DNA of 64,000 nucleotides. Source: Emticicia sp031378345. Its GTDB lineage: Bacteria; Bacteroidota; Bacteroidia; Cytophagales; Spirosomataceae. The DNA is taken from contig JANNDY010000132.1 in assembly GCA_031378345.1 (NCBI GenBank), forward strand, positions 72,559 to 136,558, written 5' to 3'. The notes below the pieces were generated by a model. That model saw only the letters and a program-made list of their open reading frames with translations. It did no database searches and had not been told where the DNA came from. Both the position numbers and the translations under genes were made by a program. This document shows, in pieces, positions 19,001-26,172 of this stretch; the stretch's first letter is position 1, and every line of letters starts with the position of its first letter.

Positions 19001-19457
19001 AAAAATTGACATCTTGTGCTGTTGGTCCACCATCGAGTTTTTGGGGCAAATCTCGCTTGGCTTTGTCAATCGCATCACGCACTTTTTGTAAAGCGGCTTC
19101 AACTTTTACATCGGGGTTAAATTCTACTAAAATAACCGAAACATCTTGCAAAGCATTAGATTTTATGCGTTTTACGCCAGAAATCGTCTTCAATTGCTTT
19201 TCAATTGGCTTATTGATAACGTTTTCGATATCAGAAGGTGTTGTTCCAAAATAGATTGTTTGGACAAAAATTTGAGGTATTTTTATATCAGGAAACTGTT
19301 CTTTTGGTAGGTTGAAATAAATTCCTAACCCAGCCATAAAAATCATTGCTGTAAAAATATAGACCGTCGTTTGGTTATTGCCTAACCAACGAACCATGTT
19401 ATAAATCGCCCCACTTCCGTGCGGCAAATCTTGATTTTGTAAATTATCTTTTTCCAT
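16020..19457 (-). CDS. RND-family efflux pump, inner-membrane permease
   Basis: The 1145-residue protein has the RND/HAE plan: a first TM near residue 30, a large periplasmic loop, a TM2-6 block (about 350-560), a second loop and a TM8-12 block (about 930-1110). The TM4 proton-relay motif VVDDAIVVIENA is present. A long extra membrane-associated stretch near residues 530-590 is slightly unusual. It pumps drugs or other small molecules outward by proton antiport, with the adaptor and TolC-like protein encoded upstream in the same operon. Substrate unknown. Confidence 0.93.
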   Translation of the reverse strand: MEKDNLQNQDLPHGSGAIYNMVRWLGNNQTTVYIFTAMIFMAGLGIYFNLPKEQFPDIKIPQIFVQTIYFGTTPSDIENVINKPIEKQLKTISGVKRIKSNALQDVSVILVEFNPDVKVEAALQKVRDAIDKAKRDLPQKLDGGPTAQDVNFSEFPIMNINLVGDFPLEKLKVYAEEMQDEIETYAEITKVDIVGALKREIQINVDLYKMQATGLTFYDIQSAIQSENVNISGGELNVDNVRRTIRVKGEFKGIEQIQNVQLRSGTGATVRLGDVADVRDSNEERQDFARLDQKSVVTLNVIKRGGANVIAVSEKIEKLLEKYKERIPKGVEIKVTADTSERVKADIADLVNTVILGFIFVVIVLMFFMGVRDAIFVGLSVPLSALIAFIPLWFSGFTLNTIVLFAFLLGLGIVVDDAIVVIENAHRLFNRFKNLSIKEAVALAASEVFLPVLSGTLTTIAPFFPLLFWPGIVGEFMKFLPVTLIYTLFASLIVAYVMNPVFAISFMKRHDDEHQEDKSFKAIQRPLIIMAVIAVVGYIINVGVGNFIVLMAILYVFNHYILTPKIITPFQNGALPRFKQSYRNLIAWVITGYRPVFAVLGMFGILIITFVLLGIVKPKVIFFPSGDPDYIYVYNVMPVGTDARVTDSVTKVIENKVFAVIKRNKAEVAINSVISNVGKNAGDPFNPDRAATPQKSKVTVAFVKKSDRGDISSTLLLEEMRKEIQGIPGSEISIQRENNGPPTGKPISVEIIGDEFDKLISIEKEVRAKIAASRIEGIEELKSDLITNKPEIIVDVDKVKAQREGISTSQVAMAIRTALFGAEISKFRDDKDEFPIQLRLKADNRNQIEKLLSLNITYRDMNMGGVLRQVPLNSVASISYSTTFSQINRKNQQRIITLGSEVLNGYNANEIVAEIQSKVIDGMEVPSGYTVKMGGEQEEQQESMMFLLGALGAAVLLIYLILATQFNSVIKPVIIFVTILLSFIGVFLGFMAFGMTFSIIMSGVGIIALAGIVVKNGILLIEFTDELRARGYGLKEAIVEAGGVRLTPVLLTASAAILGLVPLALGVSIDFVTMFTEFNPHLFFGGDSAVFWGILAWTIIFGLSFSTVLTLVIVPCLYYINERVRDKWFRKKKTVEVIELVEEAV

Positions 19458-19509
19458 AATCCAAAACTCTGCAAGGAGCTTTTATGATTGTTTAATGTTT
19501 TTTTATGCT

Positions 19510-19532
19510 CCCTTCTCCTACAAGTAGAAGGG
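19510..19532. repeat. Small palindrome between adaptor and RND genes
   Basis: CCCTTCT / AGAAGGG arms with a nine-base middle lie in the 100-bp spacer. No T run follows on the coding strand, so it is more likely a REP-like repeat or attenuator than a full terminator. Confidence 0.5.
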
Positions 19533-19558
19533 TTTTATTTGCTATTTAGATTGAGCTT

Positions 19559-20689
19559 TTAAAAACTCACCACCTGTCCATCAACTAAATCTTGGTAGCC
19601 TTGCGTAATGAGCATATCGCCAGTTTGTAAACCCGATGTGATTTCAATATCGCCGTTGTATGTAATTCCTGCTACGATTTTGCGACTACGAGCAATTTTT
19701 TTTGCACCTTCGATTATGGCTACATAAACAATATCGCCAGTTTCGGTGTGCTGAATAAGGTTTTGGTTAATAATAACTGCATTTCCTTTTGCTTGGTCGT
19801 TGATGTTCAAAACGGCAGTCATATTTGGCTTTAATTGGCTATCAATTTTCTGGATAGATGCCTCTACCATAAAAGTTCTGGAAGTCGGATTCACTGTTTG
19901 CCCTACAAAAGTCAATCTTGCAGTAGTTTCTTTGCCCAAATCTGGAAATTTGATATTCACCACATCGCCTTGCTTAATTGTACTTGCATAAGTATCAGCC
20001 ACTTGTGCAACCACTTTGAGGTTATCCGAATTTACAATTCTGACAATGCCAATTCCCGGAGCTGCCATTTCGCCAGCTCTCATACGAACCTCATCTACAA
20101 AACCACCTATTGGCGACACAACTGTTGTCATGGCTGTTTGAGCTTTGAGTGTAGAAATACGCTTTTCAAGTGCTTCAACATTGCTTTTTGCTTGAATGTA
20201 TTGAATCTCCGTGCCGATTTTTTGGTCCCAAAGTGATTTTTGTTTTTCATAAAAAATCTTGGCAGTTTCTAATTGGTAGTCAATTTCTTGCATTGATTGC
20301 TTCAAAATTGTGTTATCAATTGTGGCAATTGTTTGTCCTTTTTTAACATAATCGCCTTCTTTTACAAATAAATTCGTAATTGCACCGCCCATTTGTGGCG
20401 AAACAAACATATTGTTTTTGGCATCAACTCTGCCTTGAATTTCAACAAAATGCTTGAAATTTTGTGTAGCAATTGGCGAAACAGTTACCGTAATAACTTT
20501 CTCAACGATTTTTCTTGGTTCGAGTTTATCAATTTCAGCTTGCAGCTTTTTAATATTTGCCGAAACCGTCTTTTCTTCGCCTTGAAGTTTGGCTAATTCA
20601 GCTTTTTTCTGTGAAAGTTGGTCGCTTCCACCTTTCGAGCAGGCTACTAAAACAACAAGAATTGATAATGTATAAAGTGTATTTTTCAT
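19559..20689 (-). CDS. RND efflux periplasmic adaptor (HlyD/AcrA type lipoprotein)
   Basis: The 376-residue protein has a lipoprotein signal with Cys near residue 17 (LVACSKGG). An N-terminal coiled coil (about residues 25-60) is unusual for this family. The lipoyl half GAITNLFVKEGDYVKKGQ, alpha-hairpin, second lipoyl half (TTVVSPIGGFVDEVRMRAGE), beta-barrel and membrane-proximal domain follow. It links the RND pump to the TolC-like channel and is the third gene of the minus-strand operon. Confidence 0.92.
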   Translation of the reverse strand: MKNTLYTLSILVVLVACSKGGSDQLSQKKAELAKLQGEEKTVSANIKKLQAEIDKLEPRKIVEKVITVTVSPIATQNFKHFVEIQGRVDAKNNMFVSPQMGGAITNLFVKEGDYVKKGQTIATIDNTILKQSMQEIDYQLETAKIFYEKQKSLWDQKIGTEIQYIQAKSNVEALEKRISTLKAQTAMTTVVSPIGGFVDEVRMRAGEMAAPGIGIVRIVNSDNLKVVAQVADTYASTIKQGDVVNIKFPDLGKETTARLTFVGQTVNPTSRTFMVEASIQKIDSQLKPNMTAVLNINDQAKGNAVIINQNLIQHTETGDIVYVAIIEGAKKIARSRKIVAGITYNGDIEITSGLQTGDMLITQGYQDLVDGQVVSF

Positions 20690-20725
20690 ATATAAATGTA
20701 ATGAGTGAAATTTTTTGTTTTTTTA

Positions 20726-20762
20726 AATCCCTCCCCATCGGGGTAGAGATTTAGGGTGGGGC
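20726..20762. repeat. REP-like GC-rich repeat between tolC-like and adaptor genes
   Basis: CCCTCCCCATCGGGGTAGAG followed by TTTAGGGTGGGG stands out against AT-rich spacer DNA. It shares a CCCTCCC-ATCGGGG core with the repeat inside queA (29240-29306). Confidence 0.55.
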
Positions 20763-20764
20763 TG

Positions 20765-22090
20765 TTAATTGAGCAATTTACCATTTGCCTTATCCAAATC
20801 AACTTTGGCAATTAGCAAATCATATAATGCTGCAAAATAATTGGTTTGAGCTTCTTTCAATGAAGATTCTGCATTGATAACTTCGATATTTGTTCCTGCA
20901 CCAGCTTGATATTTTATCTTGGAAACTCGCACAACTTCTGTTGCCAATTCCATATTTGCCTTTTGAGATTTCATGGTTTCTAAACCATTTTTCAGGCTGA
21001 TAATACCTTGTGTTGCTTGCAATTCAAACAATTCACGCAAATATAAAGCACTTTGGTCGATTTTTGTAAGATTGATTTGATGTTGCTGAATCTGAATTTT
21101 TCGCAAGCCGCTGTCATAAATAGGCACTTGCAAACCTACACTCAATGCCGACGAACCAAACCAACGCTCGAAAGGATTGAATCTTGGATTGCTATGCCCA
21201 GCCCCAAGCGAACCACTAAAAAACACTTTTGGAAAAACACCCTTTTGCGTACGTTCCATATCTAATGCAGCCAGCTTGCGTTGTGTCATTAAAGTAGAAT
21301 ATTCAATGCGATTGCCAAAGTCAACCCCTTGATAATCAGGTAGTTGTAATGAATTTATGTCAGTTTCAGAAAGTTTATCTTTCAAAACTATTGGCTCTTG
21401 TTGCTTCATTCCCATCTGAAACTTTAGCAAACCATAAGTCAAATCAATCAAATTATGTACTTTCTGCGTTTCGGTAACTAAGTTATTTCGTTGCACTTGT
21501 AGTCTATCAACATCGAGTTTTTCTACGAAGCCCTTTTCGTTCATAATCTTTATTTCACGAAGAAGCGTATCTAAACGAGTAATATTCAATGCTAAAATCT
21601 TGCTTCTTTCTTCGGCAACCAGCACCGAATAATAGGCTTTCATTACATTTTCGGCTACAGCAACTTTTGAATTTGTTACTGTTCGTTGAGCCAACTCACG
21701 ATAAACAGGAGCCGCCTTGATTCCGACCAACCAAGTAGCATCATATAATAGTTGATTGACACCAATGCCTACTTGCCCGCCCCAAGGCACACCAAACTTA
21801 AATTTTGTTACTTCGCCCTCTGCTGCATTTGGGTTAAAGTTTTTTGCAGCAATCAACGACGTTGGAACAATTACGTTGGCGGTATATTGAAATTGCCCAT
21901 TTACCTGCGGCATTCCCGCCGCTTTTACTTGTTTGATGGTGTTTTCGGCAGAATAAATCTCCAGTTCAGCATTTTTTACTGTCAAGTGATTTTTTATACC
22001 ATACTGCACTGCCTCTTTTATCGAAAACGATTGCTGGGCAAAAGTTGGCAGTGAAATAATGAGTAGATACAGTAATTTTTTTATTTTCAT
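20765..22090 (-). CDS. TolC-family outer-membrane channel of the RND operon
   Basis: The 441-residue protein has a signal peptide (LLIISLPTFAQQ) and the TolC helical repeats; the second repeat is near the C-terminus (GAGTNIEVINAESSLKEAQT). It starts 38 bp after the tetR-like gene and precedes the adaptor, so the order is regulator, channel, adaptor, pump. It forms the outer-membrane exit of the pump. Confidence 0.92.
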   Translation of the reverse strand: MKIKKLLYLLIISLPTFAQQSFSIKEAVQYGIKNHLTVKNAELEIYSAENTIKQVKAAGMPQVNGQFQYTANVIVPTSLIAAKNFNPNAAEGEVTKFKFGVPWGGQVGIGVNQLLYDATWLVGIKAAPVYRELAQRTVTNSKVAVAENVMKAYYSVLVAEERSKILALNITRLDTLLREIKIMNEKGFVEKLDVDRLQVQRNNLVTETQKVHNLIDLTYGLLKFQMGMKQQEPIVLKDKLSETDINSLQLPDYQGVDFGNRIEYSTLMTQRKLAALDMERTQKGVFPKVFFSGSLGAGHSNPRFNPFERWFGSSALSVGLQVPIYDSGLRKIQIQQHQINLTKIDQSALYLRELFELQATQGIISLKNGLETMKSQKANMELATEVVRVSKIKYQAGAGTNIEVINAESSLKEAQTNYFAALYDLLIAKVDLDKANGKLLN

Positions 22091-22128
22091 AATTGTCTTA
22101 ATTTGTTTATTATCAGTATGTTATATCC

Positions 22129-22734
22129 TTAATTCTTCATATATTGGCGATAGATAGCTAAGCCTTTTTCGGTCATAATCCCATGCAAAAAATGGTCAAT
22201 AAAGGCCTTATGCACCTCAAATTGCATGAATTTTTCGGGAGGAAAAACAGTTACATCAAATGCAAAATCTATTTCTTCCATACGAAGTTTTGACAAGATT
22301 TCTATGTTAATTTCGCTTCGATAAAGCCCTTGTTCTATACCTTCACGCAAATTTCGCCTTGTAATTTCCAAAAAAACACTTTGTTTATGGTCTTGAAAAA
22401 GCTGCCAAGTTTTTGGGTGATATTTTTTCAAATCATAAACAATCATCGGATTCAAAGTTGCCGAGTGTGTACGCATACATTCTATTTCCTTAAAAACTTC
22501 ATCTATCGGATTTTCCGCCTCAAGATATACTCGCTCACATTCGGCTTGCTCAAAACTCATTCTGCCGCTTGCAATTTCATGGACGATAGCATCTTTGTCT
22601 TCAAAAGTCAAGTAAATTGTTTTCTTTGAAATACCAATTTCAGCAGCAATTTCGTCCATCGTAACACTACGAATTCCAAACTTCATAAAAAGTCCTTCGG
22701 CGGCATTTAATATTCGTTCTCTTACTTCCATCAA
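22129..22734 (-). CDS. TetR/AcrR-family regulator of the RND operon
   Basis: The 201-residue protein has a TetR helix-turn-helix at about residues 22-50 (RSVTMDEIAAEIGISKKTIY) and an all-helical ligand-binding domain. It is the first gene of the minus-strand efflux operon, so it is probably an autoregulating repressor. A near-perfect 18-bp palindrome about 37 bp upstream (22771-22788) is a candidate operator. Confidence 0.9.
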   Translation of the reverse strand: MMEVRERILNAAEGLFMKFGIRSVTMDEIAAEIGISKKTIYLTFEDKDAIVHEIASGRMSFEQAECERVYLEAENPIDEVFKEIECMRTHSATLNPMIVYDLKKYHPKTWQLFQDHKQSVFLEITRRNLREGIEQGLYRSEINIEILSKLRMEEIDFAFDVTVFPPEKFMQFEVHKAFIDHFLHGIMTEKGLAIYRQYMKN

Positions 22735-22770
22735 TTAATTTCTGTCATTGTTGTAATAGTAGAAACTACG

Positions 22771-22788
22771 GAAACTTTTAAAAGGTTC
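22771..22788. promoter_or_regulatory. Candidate TetR operator for the RND operon
   Basis: GAAACTTTTAAAAGGTTC is a palindrome with a single mismatched pair, just upstream of the tetR-like start codon. Assignment is by position and symmetry. Confidence 0.55.
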
Positions 22789-23045
22789 AAAGTTTTTATA
22801 ATTTTTTTAAGAATTTTATTTAAAGGTGCAAATGTGAAAAAAGAAACGACAAAAAGGAATAAAAAGATGACTAAGTGGCATATTTGTAGGATAAACAAGT
22901 AAAAATTCATTGTAAATAGTTCGTTTACTAAAATATGCTCTAAAAATATATAGTATAAAGTAAATTAATAATTGTATTATTTCAAGAGGTAATTTTAAAT
23001 TAAATCTTAAACGTAGATTTTGAAGGAAAAGTTATTCTTAAATCG

Positions 23046-23053
23046 TAATTTTG
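23046..23053 (+). promoter_or_regulatory. -7 box (TAATTTTG) for pyrD
   Basis: TAATTTTG fits the TAnnTTTG consensus, 87 bp before the pyrD ATG. Confidence 0.5.
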
Positions 23054-23139
23054 TAATCCTATCTAATCAATCTGCTTTGCTGCTATAACCTAAGCCAAAT
23101 TACAACAATTTTTATTTCCTGCTAAAGCAAGTATTTTCG

Positions 23140-24192
23140 ATGAGTTTTTATAAAAAAATGGTGTTCCCTTTTCTTACTCGCTACGATGCCGAGAAGATTC
23201 ATTATGTAGTGATGGACGTACTCAAATTTGCATGTAAGATTCCATTCGTACCCAGTATTTTGAGATTGCTTTTTGAAAAAAATGATGCTCGTTTAGTGCG
23301 TAAAGTTTTTGGTTTACGCTTCAAAAATCCGGTAGGATTAGCTGCAGGGTTTGACAAAAATGGTATTTGGACAGACGAATTGGCAAATCTTGGCTTTGGT
23401 TTTATCGAAATCGGTACTGTTACACCACGTCCGCAAATCGGCAATGAGAAACCTCGACTTTTTAGATTAAAGCAAGACGAAGCACTCATCAACCGAATGG
23501 GTTTTAATAATGAAGGCTCATTGGCAGCTGCAAATCAACTACGAAAACGGCATTCAAAAATTATTATTGGAGGAAATATCGGCAAAAACAAAACCACCGA
23601 AAACGACGATGCGGTTTATGACTACCTCAAAGCCTTCAATGACCTTTATCCTTATGTTGATTATTTTGTGGTAAATGTCAGTTCGCCCAACACGCCCGGT
23701 TTGCGAGATTTGCAAGAAAAAGAGCCATTAAAATATATCTTGAAAGTGCTTGAAAGAGATAATGGAAGAAAGTCGAAACCAAAGCCAATTCTACTGAAAA
23801 TCGCTCCAGATTTGACCAATGGGCAATTAGACGATATTATAGAAATCATTAAAGAAACCCGAACAACGGGCGTAATAGCCACCAATACAACTATCAGTAG
23901 AGAAGGCTTGACGACTGATAGTCAGGCAGTTACAGAAATCGGAGCAGGTGGTTTAAGCGGAAAACCACTCACCAATCGCTCTACGGAAGTGATTAGATAT
24001 TTGTCCGAAAAATCAAATAAAGCATTTCCAATCATTGGGGTAGGAGGTATCTATACTGCTCAAGATGCTATCGAAAAACTACAAGCAGGAGCATCTTTAG
24101 TTCAGATTTATTCAGGATTTATTTATGAGGGGCCTGGAATCGTAAAAGAAATTTGTAAAGGACTTTTGAAAGAAAATCAAAAGCCTAAATAG
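23140..24192 (+). CDS. pyrD: Quinone-dependent dihydroorotate dehydrogenase (class 2)
   Basis: The 350-residue flavoprotein oxidises dihydroorotate to orotate in pyrimidine synthesis and passes electrons to membrane quinone. It has the class-2 N-terminal amphipathic extension (about residues 1-45), FKNPVGLAAGFDKNG, NVSSPNTPGLRDLQ with the catalytic Ser, NTTISR, and the phosphate-binding GVGGIY region. Length is normal. It is monocistronic, with a terminator at 24218-24254. Confidence 0.96.
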   Translation: MSFYKKMVFPFLTRYDAEKIHYVVMDVLKFACKIPFVPSILRLLFEKNDARLVRKVFGLRFKNPVGLAAGFDKNGIWTDELANLGFGFIEIGTVTPRPQIGNEKPRLFRLKQDEALINRMGFNNEGSLAAANQLRKRHSKIIIGGNIGKNKTTENDDAVYDYLKAFNDLYPYVDYFVVNVSSPNTPGLRDLQEKEPLKYILKVLERDNGRKSKPKPILLKIAPDLTNGQLDDIIEIIKETRTTGVIATNTTISREGLTTDSQAVTEIGAGGLSGKPLTNRSTEVIRYLSEKSNKAFPIIGVGGIYTAQDAIEKLQAGASLVQIYSGFIYEGPGIVKEICKGLLKENQKPK

Positions 24193-24217
24193 CTGATTAT
24201 AAATACATTACAAATAT

Positions 24218-24254
24218 AAAAGTGTCGTTCAGAAATGTGTTCGACACTTTTTTT
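24218..24254 (+). terminator. Terminator after pyrD
   Basis: AAAAGTGTCG / CGACACTTTT is a perfect stem with a T tail, 25 bp after the pyrD stop. Confidence 0.8.
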
Positions 24255-24286
24255 ATGTTTATTGAAACCTTTTTATATTGATTTTT

Positions 24287-24318
24287 GTATTAAATGTATA
24301 TACATACAATGTTAATAC
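24287..24318. promoter_or_regulatory. Nested palindrome upstream of yceI-like gene
   Basis: GTATTAA (24287-24293) and TTAATAC (24312-24318) bracket the perfect palindrome ATGTATATACAT (24294-24305), 19 bp before the yceI ATG. This looks like an operator of a dimeric regulator that overlaps the promoter; the regulator is unknown. Confidence 0.5.
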
Positions 24319-24336
24319 ATAATTAAAAATAAAACA

Positions 24337-24867
24337 ATGGCAATCTGGACAATCGACCCAACGCACTCTGAAGTGCAATTTAAGGTAAAACATTTAATGA
24401 TTTCGACTGTAACTGGTACTTTCGGTACTTATGAAGGTGGAATCGAAACTGCAAACGATGAAGACTTTGCAGGAGCAAGTGTAAATTTTTCGGCTGATAT
24501 TGATAGTATTTCAACAGGTCAAGAACAAAGAGATGGACACTTAAAATCAGGTGATTTCTTTGATGCAGAAAATTTCCCTAAACTTACTTTTGCTTCTACC
24601 TCAATGACAAAAATAGATGAAGATTCTTATACATTAGAAGGAAATTTGACAATTAAAGGTGTAACAAAGCCTGTAACTTTAAAAGTTGAATTTGGTGGAA
24701 TTATGGGAGATTTTTATGGCAATACTAAAGCTGGTTTTGATATTTCAGGAAAAATCAATCGCCAAGATTTTGGCCTCACTTGGCGTGCAGTTACCGAAGC
24801 AGGTGGAATTGTGGTTAGCGACGAAGTGAAATTGGCTTTCAATATCCAAGTAGCGAAGCAGAAGTAA
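24337..24867 (+). CDS. YceI-family lipocalin-like protein
   Basis: The 176-residue protein spans the whole YceI domain, from WTIDPTHSEVQFKVKHLMIS to the DEVKLAFNIQ end. There is no signal peptide, so unlike E. coli YceI it may be cytosolic. The fold binds polyisoprenoid or other lipids in a beta-barrel pocket. It is a single gene under a possible palindromic operator and converges with nusG. Confidence 0.92.
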   Translation: MAIWTIDPTHSEVQFKVKHLMISTVTGTFGTYEGGIETANDEDFAGASVNFSADIDSISTGQEQRDGHLKSGDFFDAENFPKLTFASTSMTKIDEDSYTLEGNLTIKGVTKPVTLKVEFGGIMGDFYGNTKAGFDISGKINRQDFGLTWRAVTEAGGIVVSDEVKLAFNIQVAKQK

Positions 24868-24878
24868 ATAATGAGCCT

Positions 24879-25035
24879 GTTTAAACTTTTATAAATTCTC
24901 GAAAAATTGCCTTTATTTACTCCTTACTTTTTGTCTTAATACAAAAAGTAACAAAAAAATCAAGAAAATTTAAACTCGCTGTCGCTCGAACAGTAAATTT
25001 TCGGGCTGGGCTTCTAAAAAAAATTAAGTTTAAAC
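24879..25035. repeat. 157-bp element with terminal inverted repeats (MITE-like)
   Basis: The ends are GTTTAAACTT and AAGTTTAAAC (perfect 10-bp inverted repeat). Inside are two further perfect inverted repeats: TTACTTTTTGT/ACAAAAAGTAA (24924-24951) and GAAAATTTA/TAAATTTTC (about 24963-25001), the latter enclosing a GC-rich loop CTCGCTGTCGCTCGAAC. It carries no ORF. It lies in the spacer between convergent yceI-like and nusG genes. Confidence 0.6.
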
Positions 25036-25045
25036 AAGTTCAATC

Positions 25046-25082
25046 AAAAAAGCCTCTCCATTAGTAATAGAGAGGCTTTTTT
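25046..25082. terminator. Bidirectional terminator between yceI-like gene and nusG
   Basis: AAAAAAGCCTCTC / GAGAGGCTTTTTT is a 13-bp perfect stem with an 11-base loop. It ends the minus-strand secE-nusG transcript. Confidence 0.9.
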
Positions 25083-25100
25083 ATATTTGGATTGTAAATG

Positions 25101-25655
25101 TTACATTTTTTCGACCTGCATATACCCCAATTCTACTGGAGTGCTGCGACCAAATATTTTCACACTTACACTTATTTTTTTCTTATCTTCATTGATTTCC
25201 TCAACAGCTCCTTCAAATCCGCTGAATGGTCCATCAATTACTTTCACATTTTCACCTTTTGTAAAGCTCAATGACGAAGAAATATTGTCGCCAATAGCAG
25301 CCTCTTCTTGAACGCCCAAAATACGATTGATTTCTGACTGACGAAGTGGCTCAGGTGTCATGGAAGTTCCATTATTTCTACCTAAAAAACCGATTACGCC
25401 TGGCATACTTTTTATCAAGTGAAGCACTTCACCATTATTGAGATCGGCATTGACAATGATATAACCTGGAAAAAAGTTTTTCTCGCGGATACGTTTTTTG
25501 CCATTACGAATATCTGTAATTTTTTCGGTAGGAATTAAAATTGTTGGTATCAATTCATCCAACTTGCGTCGTACAGCTTCGTTTTCGATATAGGTTTTAA
25601 TCTTTTTCTCCTGCCCCGAAACGGCTCGAATAACGTACCAATTTATTTCGCTCAT
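25101..25655 (-). CDS. nusG: Transcription termination/antitermination factor NusG
   Basis: The 184-residue protein has the NGN domain (WYVIRAVSGQEKKIKTYIE, then KKRIREKNFFPGYIIVN) and a C-terminal KOW domain (KGENVKVIDGPFSGFEG). NusG binds RNA polymerase and couples it to Rho or the ribosome. It follows secE and tRNA-Trp, the normal order. Here, however, a strong terminator replaces the expected rplK downstream. It looks like the canonical factor rather than a specialised UpxY/RfaH paralogue. Confidence 0.95.
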   Translation of the reverse strand: MSEINWYVIRAVSGQEKKIKTYIENEAVRRKLDELIPTILIPTEKITDIRNGKKRIREKNFFPGYIIVNADLNNGEVLHLIKSMPGVIGFLGRNNGTSMTPEPLRQSEINRILGVQEEAAIGDNISSSLSFTKGENVKVIDGPFSGFEGAVEEINEDKKKISVSVKIFGRSTPVELGYMQVEKM

Positions 25656-25674
25656 TGTCGCAAATTTAGGATTA

Positions 25675-25857
25675 TTAGATTGAACCGTAGAATAAACGAA
25701 GACCGTTTTCGATTAAAAAATCAATTACACCTACTACTAAGGCGAAAATAAGTGATGCTACCAACACAAGTGTTGCACTTGTTTGTAGCTCGCTCCATTT
25801 GGGCCATGTTACCTCTTTGGTTACTTCTTCCCAAGAGTTTTTGAAGAATTCTTGCAT
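25675..25857 (-). CDS. secE: Preprotein translocase subunit SecE
   Basis: The 60-residue single-TM protein with the conserved amphipathic FFKNSWEEVTKEVTWPKWSE segment before the TM helix is a typical short SecE. It is the essential clamp of the SecYEG channel. It lies between tRNA-Trp and nusG, 19 bp from nusG, and is co-transcribed. Confidence 0.95.
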   Translation of the reverse strand: MQEFFKNSWEEVTKEVTWPKWSELQTSATLVLVASLIFALVVGVIDFLIENGLRLFYGSI

Positions 25858-25879
25858 AATTTCTTTTTTTATAAAATTG

Positions 25880-25950
25880 CACGGGCACTAAGATTCGAAC
25901 TCAGATCAAAGGTTTTGGAGACCCGTATGCTACCATTGCACCATGCCCGT
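25880..25950 (-). tRNA. tRNA-Trp (anticodon CCA)
   Basis: On the minus strand the acceptor arms ACGGGCA / TGCCCGT pair perfectly. The D-arm GTGC...GCAT, anticodon loop CTCCAAA (anticodon CCA) and T-arm CTGAG-TTCGAAT-CTTAG are all present. The anticodon stem has one G-T pair and one weak end pair. Its place before secE-nusG is the usual one. Confidence 0.93.
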
Positions 25951-26037
25951 AATTGTTCCGATTTTTATTTCGGACTGCAAAGATAAGTATATTTTTTTTG
26001 TTCACAAATTACTAAGACGAAAATTGTGCCAAAAAAG

Positions 26038-26172
26038 AATTACGAATTACGAATTACGAATTATGAATGATGAGTCACAAATTGAAAATTACGAATAAAA
26101 AAAACATAAATCATTGATATTCAACATTTTGCAATATTAATTCGTCATTCGTAATTCATCATTCGTCATTAA
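26038..26172. repeat. Short-period GAATTAC/GAATGAC repeats in inverted orientation
   Basis: Imperfect seven- to eight-base units (GAATTAC, GAATTAT, GAATGAT) run rightward at 26038-26076, and the complementary units run back at about 26139-26172, touching the tyrS stop codon. The two arms can form a long imperfect stem. Confidence 0.65.

Larger units (their letters stand above)
22735..23139. other. 405-bp divergent intergenic region, tetR-like / pyrD
   Basis: It holds the candidate TetR operator (22771-22788) and the pyrD -7 box (23046-23053). The rest is AT-rich and no ORF or RNA gene is visible. Confidence 0.5.

Noticed and set aside
17376..19254. Plus-strand open frames opposite the RND permease
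   Set aside because: They are shadows of a well-supported 1145-residue gene on the other strand.
25101..25655. NusG considered as a UpxY-type capsule antiterminator
   Set aside because: It has the canonical NGN-KOW sequence and follows tRNA-Trp and secE; no polysaccharide cluster is near.
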